DNA of 64,000 nucleotides from Neoroseomonas marina (GTDB lineage: Bacteria; Pseudomonadota; Alphaproteobacteria; Acetobacterales; Acetobacteraceae), in NCBI RefSeq assembly GCF_012927745.1, contig NZ_JABBKX010000003.1, forward strand, positions 62,001 through 126,000, in the 5' to 3' direction. This document shows positions 42,004 to 51,006 of the stretch, one piece after another (position 1 is the first letter of the stretch; each line of letters begins with the position of its first letter). The position numbers were made by a program, and so were the translations under genes. The notes beneath the pieces were generated by a model. That model was not told the origin of the DNA. It was given only the letters and a program-made list of their open reading frames with translations, and ran no database searches.

Positions 42004-44123
42004 GCTGTGGCGAGAGTGTCCGGCGTGAAGGGCATGGCGCGCGGCCGGATGCCGAGCGCGTCGTGGATGGCGTTGGCGATGGCCGCGACCGCGGGCGCGA
42101 GGGAGGCCTCCCCGGCGCCGAGCGGCTTCTCCTCGGGGCGCGGGATCAGCCGCGTCTCGACCGTGGGCACCTCGGAGAAGCGCAGGATCGGGTAGTCCTC
42201 CCAGCGCGTGCCCGTCACCGTCCGGCGGTCGAAGGCGACCTGTTCCTTCAACGCCATGGAGACGCCGTGGATCGCCCCGCCTTCATACTGGTTCATGACA
42301 CCATCGGGGTTGATGACCTCCCCCACATCGGCGGCGATCCAGAGCCGGCGGCAGACGACGCGGTCCAGCGCCTCGATCTCGGCGGCGACGGCGCAATAGG
42401 CGCCGGTGTGCTTGTAGCGGGCATAGGCGAGGCCGAGGCCAAACCCTTCCCGCTTCGCGCGCCCGCGCCAGCCGCACATCTCCGCGGCCAGCGCCAGCAC
42501 GTCGCGGCCGCGCGGATCGTCCAGGTGGCGCAGGCGGAAGTCGAGCGGGTCCTCGCCGGCCGCGGCGGCGAGGTCCTCCATCACGGATTCGATCGCGAGA
42601 ACATTCACGGGCGCGCCAAGCCCCCGCAGCGCCGAACAGCGCAGCGGCATCTCGGCAATCCGCTTCAGCCCGATCGTCATGCGCGGGATGCGGTAAGCCG
42701 GGATGGCGTTGCGCTGCGCCCCACCGCCCGAGGCCAGCGGCGGATTGATCGCGTTCGGGATCCGCCGCGGCGGGTCCATGTACTCGACCGCGAGCAGCGT
42801 CGGGTTCGGATCGCGACCGGGGCGCGAGGAATGGCCGTGGCTGACGACCTCCTCCCGCCAGGTCGCGATGTTCCCGGCGGCATCGAGCCCTGCCTCGATC
42901 TCGACGACCATCGCCGAGGAGACCGGTCCCCAGCCGAGTTCCTCGGCGCGCGACCACAGCAGCCGCACGGGCCGCCCCGGCACCGCGTGCGCGGCGAGCG
43001 CTGCATCCAGCGCCACGTCGTCCGCCCCGTTGTGCCCGTAGCAGCCCGCCCCTTCCATGTGGCGGACGAGGATCGCCTCCTCCTTCATCCGCAGCGCCTT
43101 CGCGAGGTCGGCACGCAGGTTGTAGACCCCCTGGGTGTGGCTCCAGACCTCGAGCGTCCCGTCCTGCCAGCGCGCCACGGCGCAGGAGGTCCCGACCGAG
43201 GCATGGGTAACGTAGGGGCGGAAGAAGGTCGCGCGGATCGTCCGCGTCGCCGCCCCGGCGGCTTCGTCGCGCTCGGCGATGACGGCGTGATCACCGGGCG
43301 CGGCGCGAAGCCAGTCGGCCAGCGCGCCGGGGTCGGGCAGCGTGTCGGTCGCCTGCCAGGTGGCGCGTGCAGCGAGCCGTTCGGCCGCGCGCTCCGCGTC
43401 ATGTTCGCTGCCCGCGACCACCGCGAGGAAGGACCCGTCGCGCGCGATCACCACGCCTTCGGGCAGCGCTCCCTCGCGCAAGCCCACAAGACGTGCCTGG
43501 CGGGCCGGCGGCCGCACCACGCGGGCATGCAGCATCCCCGGCAGGCGCAGGTCGTGCACGAAGCGTGGCGCGCCGAACACCTTGTCCGGCAGGTCGATCC
43601 GCGCCGCCGAGGTCCCGGCGATGCGCCGTTCACCCGGCGGCTTTGGGCGCGCATCGACCGGCGCCTCGCAGGCCAGCAGCGCCGCATCCGCCTGCGCCCA
43701 ATAGGACCCTATTGCGCGGCCGTCCGGCGCGAGGAAAGCACCGTCCTCGACGCGAAGAGCCTCGACCGGCACGCCGCTGCGCTGGGCGGCGACCTGCAGA
43801 TGGATCGCGCGCGCCGCCGCTGCCACGTGCCGCAGCGCCATGCCGCTGTCCTGGACCGATAGGCTGCCGGAGGTGACGCCTTCATTCGGGCTGTCCGGCG
43901 TCGCCGCGGCCTGCAGGCGCACGCGCGCCATGGCGACGTCGAGTTCCTCGGCCACGATCTGCGCGAGCGCGGTCAGGATCCCCTGCCCCAGTTCGACCTT
44001 GCCCGGCGTGACGACGACATGGCCGGCGGCGTCGAAGGCCAGCCAGCGATCGAGCCGCGGATTGGTCGCGAGGTTCCCCGGCAGCTTCCCCGGCGGGGCC
44101 GCACGGCGGTCGAGGTCGCTCAT
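42000..44123 (-). CDS. Molybdenum hydroxylase large subunit, IorB/NicB type
   Basis: 707 aa from the ATG at 44123 (ATGA overlap with the 2Fe-2S gene). GKVELGQGILTALAQIVAEELD is the isoquinoline 1-oxidoreductase beta signature; GAGCYGHNGADDVALDAALA and the closing GAGEASLAPAVAAI (catalytic Glu) follow. The family hydroxylates N-heteroaromatics (isoquinoline, nicotinate) and has no FAD subunit; electrons pass to cytochrome c. Here no C-terminal cytochrome domain is seen and no cytochrome gene is adjacent, so the acceptor is unknown. Lies in the order Bug, 2Fe-2S, Mo, Pht5-like, Bug. Confidence 0.92.
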   Translation of the reverse strand: MSDLDRRAAPPGKLPGNLATNPRLDRWLAFDAAGHVVVTPGKVELGQGILTALAQIVAEELDVAMARVRLQAAATPDSPNEGVTSGSLSVQDSGMALRHVAAAARAIHLQVAAQRSGVPVEALRVEDGAFLAPDGRAIGSYWAQADAALLACEAPVDARPKPPGERRIAGTSAARIDLPDKVFGAPRFVHDLRLPGMLHARVVRPPARQARLVGLREGALPEGVVIARDGSFLAVVAGSEHDAERAAERLAARATWQATDTLPDPGALADWLRAAPGDHAVIAERDEAAGAATRTIRATFFRPYVTHASVGTSCAVARWQDGTLEVWSHTQGVYNLRADLAKALRMKEEAILVRHMEGAGCYGHNGADDVALDAALAAHAVPGRPVRLLWSRAEELGWGPVSSAMVVEIEAGLDAAGNIATWREEVVSHGHSSRPGRDPNPTLLAVEYMDPPRRIPNAINPPLASGGGAQRNAIPAYRIPRMTIGLKRIAEMPLRCSALRGLGAPVNVLAIESVMEDLAAAAGEDPLDFRLRHLDDPRGRDVLALAAEMCGWRGRAKREGFGLGLAYARYKHTGAYCAVAAEIEALDRVVCRRLWIAADVGEVINPDGVMNQYEGGAIHGVSMALKEQVAFDRRTVTGTRWEDYPILRFSEVPTVETRLIPRPEEKPLGAGEASLAPAVAAIANAIHDALGIRPRAMPFTPDTLATA

Positions 44124-44581
44124 GCCCGCATCTCCGCCGCCGCGCGCTGCACCGCGCGGATGATCCGGTTGTGGCTGCCGCAGCGGCACAGATGCGGGTC
44201 GAGCGCCGCGCGGATCGCCGCGTCGTCCGGATCAGGCTCGCGCGCCAGCAGCGCGGACGCCGCGACGATCATGCCCGACAGGCAGAAGCCGCATTGCCCG
44301 GCCTGTTCCGCCAACAGCGCGGTTTGCAGCGCATGCGGCGTGTCGGGCGAGCCGAGCCCCTCCACCGTCGTGACGCTGCGTCCCGCAGCCGACGACGCCG
44401 CGATGGCGCAGGCATAGGCCGGCGCGCCGTCGACCAGCACGGCGCAGGCGCCGCATTGTTCCGCGCCGCAGCCATAGCGTGGGCCCGACAGGTCGAGCGC
44501 GCCGCGCAGGACATGCAGCAGCGCCTCGTCCTCCGCCGCCTCCACCGACACCGGCTGTCCGTTCAGGGTGAAGGCGACCAT
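44120..44581 (-). CDS. Molybdenum hydroxylase 2Fe-2S subunit, IorA/NicA type
   Basis: 153 aa from the ATG at 44581, seven nt after the Bug gene. Cluster motifs: YGCGAEQCGACAVLVDG and the later Cys for the plant-type cluster; CGFCLSGM and CRCGSHNRI for the second. Electron-transfer subunit of the two-subunit hydroxylase encoded next. Confidence 0.96.
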   Translation of the reverse strand: MVAFTLNGQPVSVEAAEDEALLHVLRGALDLSGPRYGCGAEQCGACAVLVDGAPAYACAIAASSAAGRSVTTVEGLGSPDTPHALQTALLAEQAGQCGFCLSGMIVAASALLAREPDPDDAAIRAALDPHLCRCGSHNRIIRAVQRAAAEMRA

Positions 44582-44588
44582 GGCGGCC

Positions 44589-45557
44589 TCAATTCGCCTG
44601 GATGCCGGCGATGCGGATGCCCTCGGCCTGGCGGGCGATGTCCTGGCGCAGGAAGCGGTCGAAGGCGGCGACGTCCATCGGGTTGACCAGGGCACCGGCA
44701 CGCTGCTGCGCCTCCCGCGTCGCGGGCAGGCCCATGATGCGGTTGACCTCGGCGTTCAGCCGTTCGCGGATCGGCATGGGCGTCGCGGCCGGCGCCATCA
44801 GGCCGAGCCAGATGCTGGCCTCGTAGCCCGGCAGGACCTCGGCGACCGTTGGAACGTCCGGCAGCAGCGGGCTGCGCTGCGGGCCGGTCGTCGCGAGGGC
44901 ACGCACGCGCCCGCCGCGCGCCTGCTCGGCCATGGTCGGGATGGCGTCGAACATCATCGGCACCTGGCCGGCGATCAACGCGGTGCGCGCCTCGTTCGAC
45001 CCGCGGAAGGGGATGTGGGTGATCTCGATGCCGGCCATGGCGCGGAACACCTCGCCCGCGACGTGATACGGGGTGCCAGGGCCGGAAGAGGCGTAGTCGA
45101 CCTTCCCCGGATTCGCCTTGGCGTAGGCGATGAGCTCCTGCACCGAATGCGCGGGCAGCGCGGGATGCACTGCCAGCACATGGTGCGCGACGTTGATGAA
45201 GGCGACGGCCGAAAGGTCCCGCATGAGGACGTAGGGACGGTTCGGCAGCAGCGTCTCGTTAGCCGTGTGGGTATTGGACATCAGCAGCAGCGTGTGCCCG
45301 TCGGGCGCCGCCTTCGCGACCGCATCCGCGCCGATCGTCCCGCCGGCCCCGGGCCGGTTCTCGATCACAACCGGCTGACCGAGCGCCTGGGCCAGCGGCT
45401 CTGCCAGAAAGCGGCCCGCCACATCGGCGGAACCGCCGAGCCCGAACGGCACGATCACGCGGATCGGCCGCGACGGCCACGCCTGCGCCATCGCGGCCGG
45501 CGCCAAGGCCCCTGCCGAAAGCGCCCCGAGCGCGAGCGCCGACCGCCGTCCGATCAT
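44589..45557 (-). CDS. Bug/TctC-family periplasmic solute-binding protein (3)
   Basis: 322 aa with a signal peptide (ALALGALSAGALAPAAMAQ). Family segments: IRVIVPFGLGGSAD, ENRPGAGGTIGADAVAKA and PDVPTVAEVLPGYEA. It starts the operon that continues with the IorAB-type hydroxylase, seven nt downstream, so the ligand is plausibly the hydroxylase substrate or a relative (inference). Confidence 0.94.
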   Translation of the reverse strand: MIGRRSALALGALSAGALAPAAMAQAWPSRPIRVIVPFGLGGSADVAGRFLAEPLAQALGQPVVIENRPGAGGTIGADAVAKAAPDGHTLLLMSNTHTANETLLPNRPYVLMRDLSAVAFINVAHHVLAVHPALPAHSVQELIAYAKANPGKVDYASSGPGTPYHVAGEVFRAMAGIEITHIPFRGSNEARTALIAGQVPMMFDAIPTMAEQARGGRVRALATTGPQRSPLLPDVPTVAEVLPGYEASIWLGLMAPAATPMPIRERLNAEVNRIMGLPATREAQQRAGALVNPMDVAAFDRFLRQDIARQAEGIRIAGIQAN

Positions 45558-45615
45558 CCCTGAACCCTCCGTCCCTCGCGGCCAATTGTGGGCGGCCGGC
45601 GGGCGCGCGCAAGGG

Positions 45616-46353
45616 TCAGCCCGGGACCCAGTCCGGCGCCGGCATGGCGCGGTAGGCTTCCCGCAGGCTGTTCGACCAGCCTTCGCGCACCAGCCGGAAG
45701 TACGGCTCGTCCTCGGTGATACGCTTGCGCAAGGCGACGGCCTGCGTGTCCGCCCGATAGACCAGCAGGTCCAGCGGCATCCCCACCGTCAGGTTCGACC
45801 GCAGCGTCGAATCCATGCTGATCAGGGCGAGCTTCACGCCGTCGACCAACGTCGTCTGCGGCGTGACGGCCCGGTCGAGGATCGGCTTGCCGTATTTGTG
45901 TTCGCCGATCTGCAGGAAAGGCGTGTCCTCGGTGGCCTCGATGAAGTTGCCCGCGGCGTAGATCATGAACAGGCGCTGCGGCTGCCCGCCGATCTGTCCG
46001 CCGAGCAACAGCGCCACGTCGAAGGCGATCCCCTGGGCGCGCAACGTCGGCCCGTCGGTGTCGAAGACGGCCCGCACCGCGGCGCCGACCAGCTGCGCGG
46101 CGCGGAACATGGTCGGCACATCGCGCAGCGTATGGGTCTGGCCGTCCAGCCAGATGCCCTCCTGGAGGCGATTCCACACCGCCTGGCTGATGGCCAGGTT
46201 GCCGGCCGAGAGCAGCGCGACCACGCGTTCCCCAGGCGCTTCCTCGACATGCATCTTGCCGAAGGTGGAAATGTGATCGACGCCCGCATTGGTGCGCGTG
46301 TCGGACAGCAGGACGAGGCCCTCGTTCAGGTAGAGCCCGACGCAATAGGTCAT
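45616..46353 (-). CDS. Anbu proteasome-related peptidase
   Basis: 245 aa. Begins MTYCVGLYLNEGLVLLSDTR; removal of Met exposes Thr as the Ntn nucleophile, and LSDTRTNAGVD is the Anbu version of the proteasome beta active-site region. Anbu (ancestral beta subunit, BPH) forms a helical or ring-like peptidase particle of unknown physiological target. The gene set ATP-grasp, alpha-E, Anbu on one strand is the classical Anbu neighbourhood; here a small membrane protein gene stands between. Confidence 0.95.
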   Translation of the reverse strand: MTYCVGLYLNEGLVLLSDTRTNAGVDHISTFGKMHVEEAPGERVVALLSAGNLAISQAVWNRLQEGIWLDGQTHTLRDVPTMFRAAQLVGAAVRAVFDTDGPTLRAQGIAFDVALLLGGQIGGQPQRLFMIYAAGNFIEATEDTPFLQIGEHKYGKPILDRAVTPQTTLVDGVKLALISMDSTLRSNLTVGMPLDLLVYRADTQAVALRKRITEDEPYFRLVREGWSNSLREAYRAMPAPDWVPG

Positions 46354-46453
46354 GGAAGGTGTCTCCGCCGCCGAGAGACAACCAGGGACGGCGCCGCGTC
46401 AAGTATGCAGGGACGGACGATCCCTCGATAGCGCCCTCGCAGGGGCGCTCCGC

Positions 46454-46804
46454 CTATGACGACGGTCCCAGAAGCCTGATGAAGACCAGGACCAGAATGA
46501 CCAGCCAGCACCAGGCGCTCATGAAACGCCAGAAATTGACGTCGGCGAACTCGCTGCGCCTGACCTCCCGCTCGATCGCGACGATCTGGTCGTCGGTCAA
46601 GTGGACGCGCAGCCCGAAGGTCCGGCGAAGGTCGGCGAACAGGCGCAGATGCCAGGTTCCGGCGATGCCCCGGCAGAAGTCGGAGAAGCCGATCCCGGCC
46701 CGGTGCCTTTTCCAGTAATAGCGGCAAATCAGGATGTCCGCCGCCCAAGCGATGACGAGGATCGCCATCGCCGCGGCACACCATTGAAGGAGCTCCGCGG
46801 GCAC
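46454..46804 (-). CDS. Small two-TM protein inserted in the Anbu operon
   Basis: 116 aa from a GTG start at 46804, two nt after the alpha-E stop. Membrane helices ~8-28 and ~94-113 flank a charged loop of ~65 residues (HLTDDQIVAIEREVRRSEF). Not recognised. It occupies the place where a transglutaminase-like gene is often found in Anbu operons. A 100-nt gap follows before Anbu. Confidence 0.72.
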   Translation of the reverse strand: MPAELLQWCAAAMAILVIAWAADILICRYYWKRHRAGIGFSDFCRGIAGTWHLRLFADLRRTFGLRVHLTDDQIVAIEREVRRSEFADVNFWRFMSAWCWLVILVLVFIRLLGPSS

Positions 46805-46806
46805 GC

Positions 46807-47748
46807 TCAGGCCTGCAGATAGAAGCCCTGGATCTGCCGTCCGAGTTCAAGGTTCCGGTCGATGGTTGCGGTCAGGAAGTCGTGCAACCCACCGGCCATG
46901 ACATCCGCGATCCGCCCGAAGCGCAGCCGGGCGTGCATCTCGCCCGCGAGGCGATGGCATTCGCCCTTCCGTCCGCCATGCGACGCCGCGATGCCGTCCA
47001 GCGTCTCCTCGATGCGGCCATAGCAGGCGACCATCGATCGCGGCAGTTCCGGGCGCAGGATCAGAAGTTCGGCGATGCGGCGCGGCTCGAGCCGCGAGTG
47101 GTACACCCAGTGATAGGCCCGCAGCGCCGAGACGGAACGCAGGATGGCCTGCCACTGCAGGTAGCCGACGGCGCCGTCCTCCTCGGTCCCGCCCAGCGCA
47201 TGGTGGTGCACGTCGAGCACGCGTGCCGTGTTGTCCGCGCGTTCGAGCATCGTGCCGAGGCGCACGAAACGCCAGGCCTCGTCGCGCAGCATCGTGTCGG
47301 CATAAGCGCCGTTGAACAGGACGGTGCGGCTCTTCACCCAGTCGAGAAAGACCGGCAGGTTGTCCGGCGCGAAGGTCTGTTGGGTGCTGCGACGGGCCTC
47401 GGACCAGGTCTCGTTCACCGCTTCCCACATGTCCACGGTCAGCGCGGTGCGGACCTGGCGGCCGTTGCGCCGCGCCGCCTCGATGCAAGAGATGATCGAG
47501 GACGGGTTGGACGGATCGGCCGCAAGGTAGCGGACGACGGTCTCCTGCGTCGCGACCTGCCCCGTCTCGCGGAAACCCGGTTCACAGCCGGAGGCGATCA
47601 GCAGCGCCCGCCAGGCGCTGTCGCGCTGGGCGACGTCGCGGGTGAGGCTCGCCATGCGGAGCGCCACCTGCAGCCCGCGCGCGTTGTTGCCGGCGCGTTC
47701 GATGTAGCGGCCGAGCCAGTAGAGGCTGTCAGCGGTGCGGCTCAGCAT
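46807..47748 (-). CDS. Alpha-E domain-containing protein (DUF403), Anbu-associated
   Basis: 313 aa from the ATG at 47748, sharing one base with the previous stop (TGATG). Starts MLSRTADSLYWLGRYIERA, the invariable opening of alpha-E proteins; the rest is all-helical with repeated E/R-rich faces. Known to co-occur with circularly permuted ATP-grasp proteins and Anbu; thought to belong to a peptide-ligation or -modification system, not demonstrated. Confidence 0.95.
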   Translation of the reverse strand: MLSRTADSLYWLGRYIERAGNNARGLQVALRMASLTRDVAQRDSAWRALLIASGCEPGFRETGQVATQETVVRYLAADPSNPSSIISCIEAARRNGRQVRTALTVDMWEAVNETWSEARRSTQQTFAPDNLPVFLDWVKSRTVLFNGAYADTMLRDEAWRFVRLGTMLERADNTARVLDVHHHALGGTEEDGAVGYLQWQAILRSVSALRAYHWVYHSRLEPRRIAELLILRPELPRSMVACYGRIEETLDGIAASHGGRKGECHRLAGEMHARLRFGRIADVMAGGLHDFLTATIDRNLELGRQIQGFYLQA

Positions 47749-49208
47749 CAGCCCGCCTCCCCAACCGGCGTCGTGATGTCGGCGGGGTCGTCCTCGAGCA
47801 CCCAGGTGTCCTTGGTCCCGCCACCCTGGGAGGAATTCACCACCAGCGAGCCCTCGCGCAGCGCGACGCGGGTCAGGCCGCCGGGGACGATCCGCACTTC
47901 CTTGCCGCAGAGCACGAAGGGGCGCAGATCGACATGGCGGGGCGCGATCCCCTTGTCGACCAGCGTCGGCACGGTGGACAGCGCCAGCGTCGGCTGGGCG
48001 ATGTACTCGGCGGGCTTCGCCCTGATGCGGGCGGCGAATTCGGCGCGCTGCTCGGCGGTGCTGTGCGGGCCCACCAGCATGCCGTAGCCGCCCGACCCAT
48101 GCGTCAGCTTCACCACCAGCTCGTCGAGGTGGTCGAGCACATAGGCCCGATCCTCGTCCCGCTCGCACAGGTAGGTCGGCACGTTGGACAGCATCGGCTC
48201 CTCGCCGAGGTAGAAGCGCACCATCTCCGGCACGTAGGGGTAGATCGCCTTGTCGTCCGCGATGCCGCCGCCCGGCGCGTTCGCCAGCGTCACGTTGCCC
48301 TTCTTGTAGGCCGCCATGAGCCCCGGCACGCCAAGCACGCTTTCCGCCCGGAACACCTTGGGGTCCAGGTAGTCGTCGTCGATGCGGCGGTAGATGACGT
48401 CGACGCGCTGCGATCCCGTCGTGGTCCGCATGTAGACCACGTCCTCCTCGACGAAAAGGTCCGGGCCCTCGACCACCTCCACGCCCATCTCGTCGGCGAG
48501 GAAGCAGTGCTCGTAATAGGCGCTGTTATAGGACCCCGGCGTGAGGATCGCGACGCGCGGCAGGCCGCGGCAGTTGGGCGGGGCGACCGATTTCAGCGTC
48601 TCGAGCAGTTCCTCGGGGTAATGCCCGACCGGCGCGATGCGATGCCGCGCGAACAGGTCCGGGAAGAGGCGCAGCATCGCCTCCCGCCCCTCCAGCATGT
48701 AGGACACGCCCGAGGGCGTGCGGCAATTGTCCTCGAGCACCCAGAAATCGCCCGGCCCCGTGCGCACCACGTCGATGCCGGCGATGTGGGTGTAGACGCC
48801 GCCGGGCGGGACGAAGCCCTGCATCTCGGGGCGGAAGGCCTCGTTCTCCCGCACCAGGGCGGCGGGGATCTTGCCGGCCTTCACGATCTCCTGCCCGCCA
48901 TAGACGTCGAGGAGAAAGAGGTTCAGCGCCTTCACCCGCTGCACCAGGCCCCGCGACAGCGCATCCCATTCGGCGCGCGCGAGGATGCGGGGGATGATGT
49001 CGAAGGGTATCAGCCGCTCCGGATCGCCACCTTCGCCGTACACCGCGAAGGTGATGCCGATCCGCTTGAACAGAAGCTCGGCCTCTCGCCGTCGTCGTTC
49101 CAGCGCCTCCTGGGGCGTGGCCGCGAGCCAGCGGGCAATCTCGGCATAGGGGCCGCGGACCAGGCCGTCGGCCGACATCTCATCGAAGGCGGGGGTCGTC
49201 GTGGTCAC
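47748..49208 (-). CDS. Circularly permuted type 2 ATP-grasp protein, Anbu-associated
   Basis: 486 aa from a GTG at 49208 with GGAGG upstream; the later ATG at 49178 is an alternative, but family members begin with a similar AFDEM stretch that the GTG start keeps. ATP-grasp motifs: FWVLEDNCRTPSGVSYMLE, VKLTHGSGGYGMLVGP and RHVDLRPFVLCG. Predicted ATP-dependent carboxylate-amine ligase. First gene of the operon running through alpha-E and the small membrane protein to Anbu. Confidence 0.93.
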   Translation of the reverse strand: MTTTTPAFDEMSADGLVRGPYAEIARWLAATPQEALERRRREAELLFKRIGITFAVYGEGGDPERLIPFDIIPRILARAEWDALSRGLVQRVKALNLFLLDVYGGQEIVKAGKIPAALVRENEAFRPEMQGFVPPGGVYTHIAGIDVVRTGPGDFWVLEDNCRTPSGVSYMLEGREAMLRLFPDLFARHRIAPVGHYPEELLETLKSVAPPNCRGLPRVAILTPGSYNSAYYEHCFLADEMGVEVVEGPDLFVEEDVVYMRTTTGSQRVDVIYRRIDDDYLDPKVFRAESVLGVPGLMAAYKKGNVTLANAPGGGIADDKAIYPYVPEMVRFYLGEEPMLSNVPTYLCERDEDRAYVLDHLDELVVKLTHGSGGYGMLVGPHSTAEQRAEFAARIRAKPAEYIAQPTLALSTVPTLVDKGIAPRHVDLRPFVLCGKEVRIVPGGLTRVALREGSLVVNSSQGGGTKDTWVLEDDPADITTPVGEAG

Positions 49209-49383
49209 CAGCGCGAGGTCCTCCGGATGCGAGCCTCGCCGGGCGGGGCACCTCAGCGCAAGCCCGGCAAGGGTACCGGATTGGCCGCGCAGACGGCAGC
49301 TGCCCAGGAATCGGGCGCGGCGTGCCCCCTTATGGGCAGCGTCCGGCCCGCCTATCCTTGCCCCGACACATTGGAGGATCCGC

Positions 49384-51006
49384 ATGAACGACGCAGCCGT
49401 GACCACCGCCGCCGATGCCATTGCCGCCGCCTTCGCGGGCGCGGGAACGAAGCGGCTGTACGGCGTGCCGGGAGGCGGGTCGAGCCTTGACCTCATCGCA
49501 GCGGCCAAGGCGCAAGGGCTCGACTTCGTCCTCGCCCGCCACGAATCCTCCGCGGTCATCATGGCGGCGACCGAGGCCGAGTTGTCCGGCACGCCGGGCT
49601 TCGCGCTCTGCACCCGTGGCCCGGGCGTGGGCAATGCGGCGAACGGGATGGCGCATGCCGCGCTCGACCGCGCGCCGGTGGTGCTGCTCGCGGACGGCTT
49701 CGCGGCACCGGAACGCGCCTATGCGACGCACCAGTATTTCGACCAGTCGGCCATGCTGGCCCCGGTGACCAAGGCGCAGCTGTCGGTCGGCCAGATGGCG
49801 GCGGACGAGGCCGCGCATCGCGCGATCGAGGCTGCCCTCGCCGCGCCACGCGGTGCGGCGCTGATCGAACTGACGGGCCGCGCCGCCCGCCAGCCGGCGG
49901 CCCTGCCGGCCGCCCTCTCCCGCCCCGTCGCGCCGCGGCCCGATGCCGCCGCCATCGGCGAGGCGCGCAAGGTGCTCGCCGGCGCGCGGCGGCCCGTGAT
50001 CGTCGCGGGGCTCGAGGCGGTCGAGGCGGCACCGGAGATCCGCGCCCTCATCGCCGCGCTCGGATGCCCGGCGCTCGTCACCTACAAGGCGAAGGGCGTG
50101 GTCGCGGATGCCGATCCGCATTTCGCCGGCGTCTTCACCTGCGGCGCCGCGGAAGGCCCGGTGATGGATCGGGCGGATGCCATCCTGCTGATCGGCGCCG
50201 ATCCGGTGGAGTTCATCTCCAAGCCCTGGCGCTGGTCCGTGCCGGTGATCGAGCTCGCCACCGCCCCGCGCGCCCTGCCCTACACCCCGCCGGCGGCGGC
50301 GCTGTCGGGCGCGCTCGCTCCGGCCGTCGCGGCCCTGGCCGAGGGCGCGCCGCGCTCGGACTGGACGGCGGCCGAGATCGCGGCGCTGCGCCAGGCCTGG
50401 CTCGCCGCGCTTGCCAACGACCCCCGGCGCGGGGCGGGCATCGGCCCGCAGCGCGTCGTCGAGATCGCACAGGAGGCCTGCCGCAAGGCCGGCTTCGATC
50501 CGCGCGTCGCGGTCGATGCCGGCGCGCACATGTTCCCCGCAACAACCTATTGGCAGTGTTCGCGTCCAGGGGACCTGCTGATCTCGAACGGCCTCGCCAC
50601 CATGGGCTTCGCGCTGCCGGCGGCCCTCGCCGCCGCGCTGTACGACCCGGCGCGCGGGGCGCTCGCCTTCACCGGCGATGGCGGGCTGCTGATGGGGCTC
50701 GGCGAACTCGCGACGGCCGCGGTGCAGGGCGCGCCCGTCGTCGTCATCGCCTTCAACGATGCGACGCTCTCGCTGATCGACATCAAGAAGGATGCGCGGG
50801 ACCTGCATGACGGCGCGCTGGGCTGGCCGCGGGCGGACCTGGCGGGGGTGATGCGCTCGCTGGGCGGCATCGGGCTCAGCGCGACGACGGAGGCCGAGTA
50901 TGCCGCCGCCCTCGCCGAGGCCTGCACCGCCAAGGGCCCCGTGCTGATCGACGTCGCCGTCGACCCGTCCGGCTATCCGGCGCAGATCAAGGCGCTGCGG
51001 GGATGA
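49384..51006 (+). CDS. Thiamine-pyrophosphate-dependent enzyme (acetolactate synthase-like)
   Basis: 540 aa from the ATG at 49384 with GGAGG nine bases before it. The TPP-activating Glu54 is in LARHESSAV; the TPP/Mg motif is GDGGLLMGLG followed ~27 residues later by FNDATLSL. Domain order Pyr-central-PP is normal. The family includes acetolactate synthase, benzoylformate decarboxylase, oxalyl-CoA decarboxylase and sulfopyruvate decarboxylase; no regulatory ilvH subunit is adjacent, so a catabolic decarboxylase/lyase is more likely than branched-chain synthesis. The stop overlaps the next gene by 4 nt. Confidence 0.92.
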   Translation: MNDAAVTTAADAIAAAFAGAGTKRLYGVPGGGSSLDLIAAAKAQGLDFVLARHESSAVIMAATEAELSGTPGFALCTRGPGVGNAANGMAHAALDRAPVVLLADGFAAPERAYATHQYFDQSAMLAPVTKAQLSVGQMAADEAAHRAIEAALAAPRGAALIELTGRAARQPAALPAALSRPVAPRPDAAAIGEARKVLAGARRPVIVAGLEAVEAAPEIRALIAALGCPALVTYKAKGVVADADPHFAGVFTCGAAEGPVMDRADAILLIGADPVEFISKPWRWSVPVIELATAPRALPYTPPAAALSGALAPAVAALAEGAPRSDWTAAEIAALRQAWLAALANDPRRGAGIGPQRVVEIAQEACRKAGFDPRVAVDAGAHMFPATTYWQCSRPGDLLISNGLATMGFALPAALAAALYDPARGALAFTGDGGLLMGLGELATAAVQGAPVVVIAFNDATLSLIDIKKDARDLHDGALGWPRADLAGVMRSLGGIGLSATTEAEYAAALAEACTAKGPVLIDVAVDPSGYPAQIKALRG

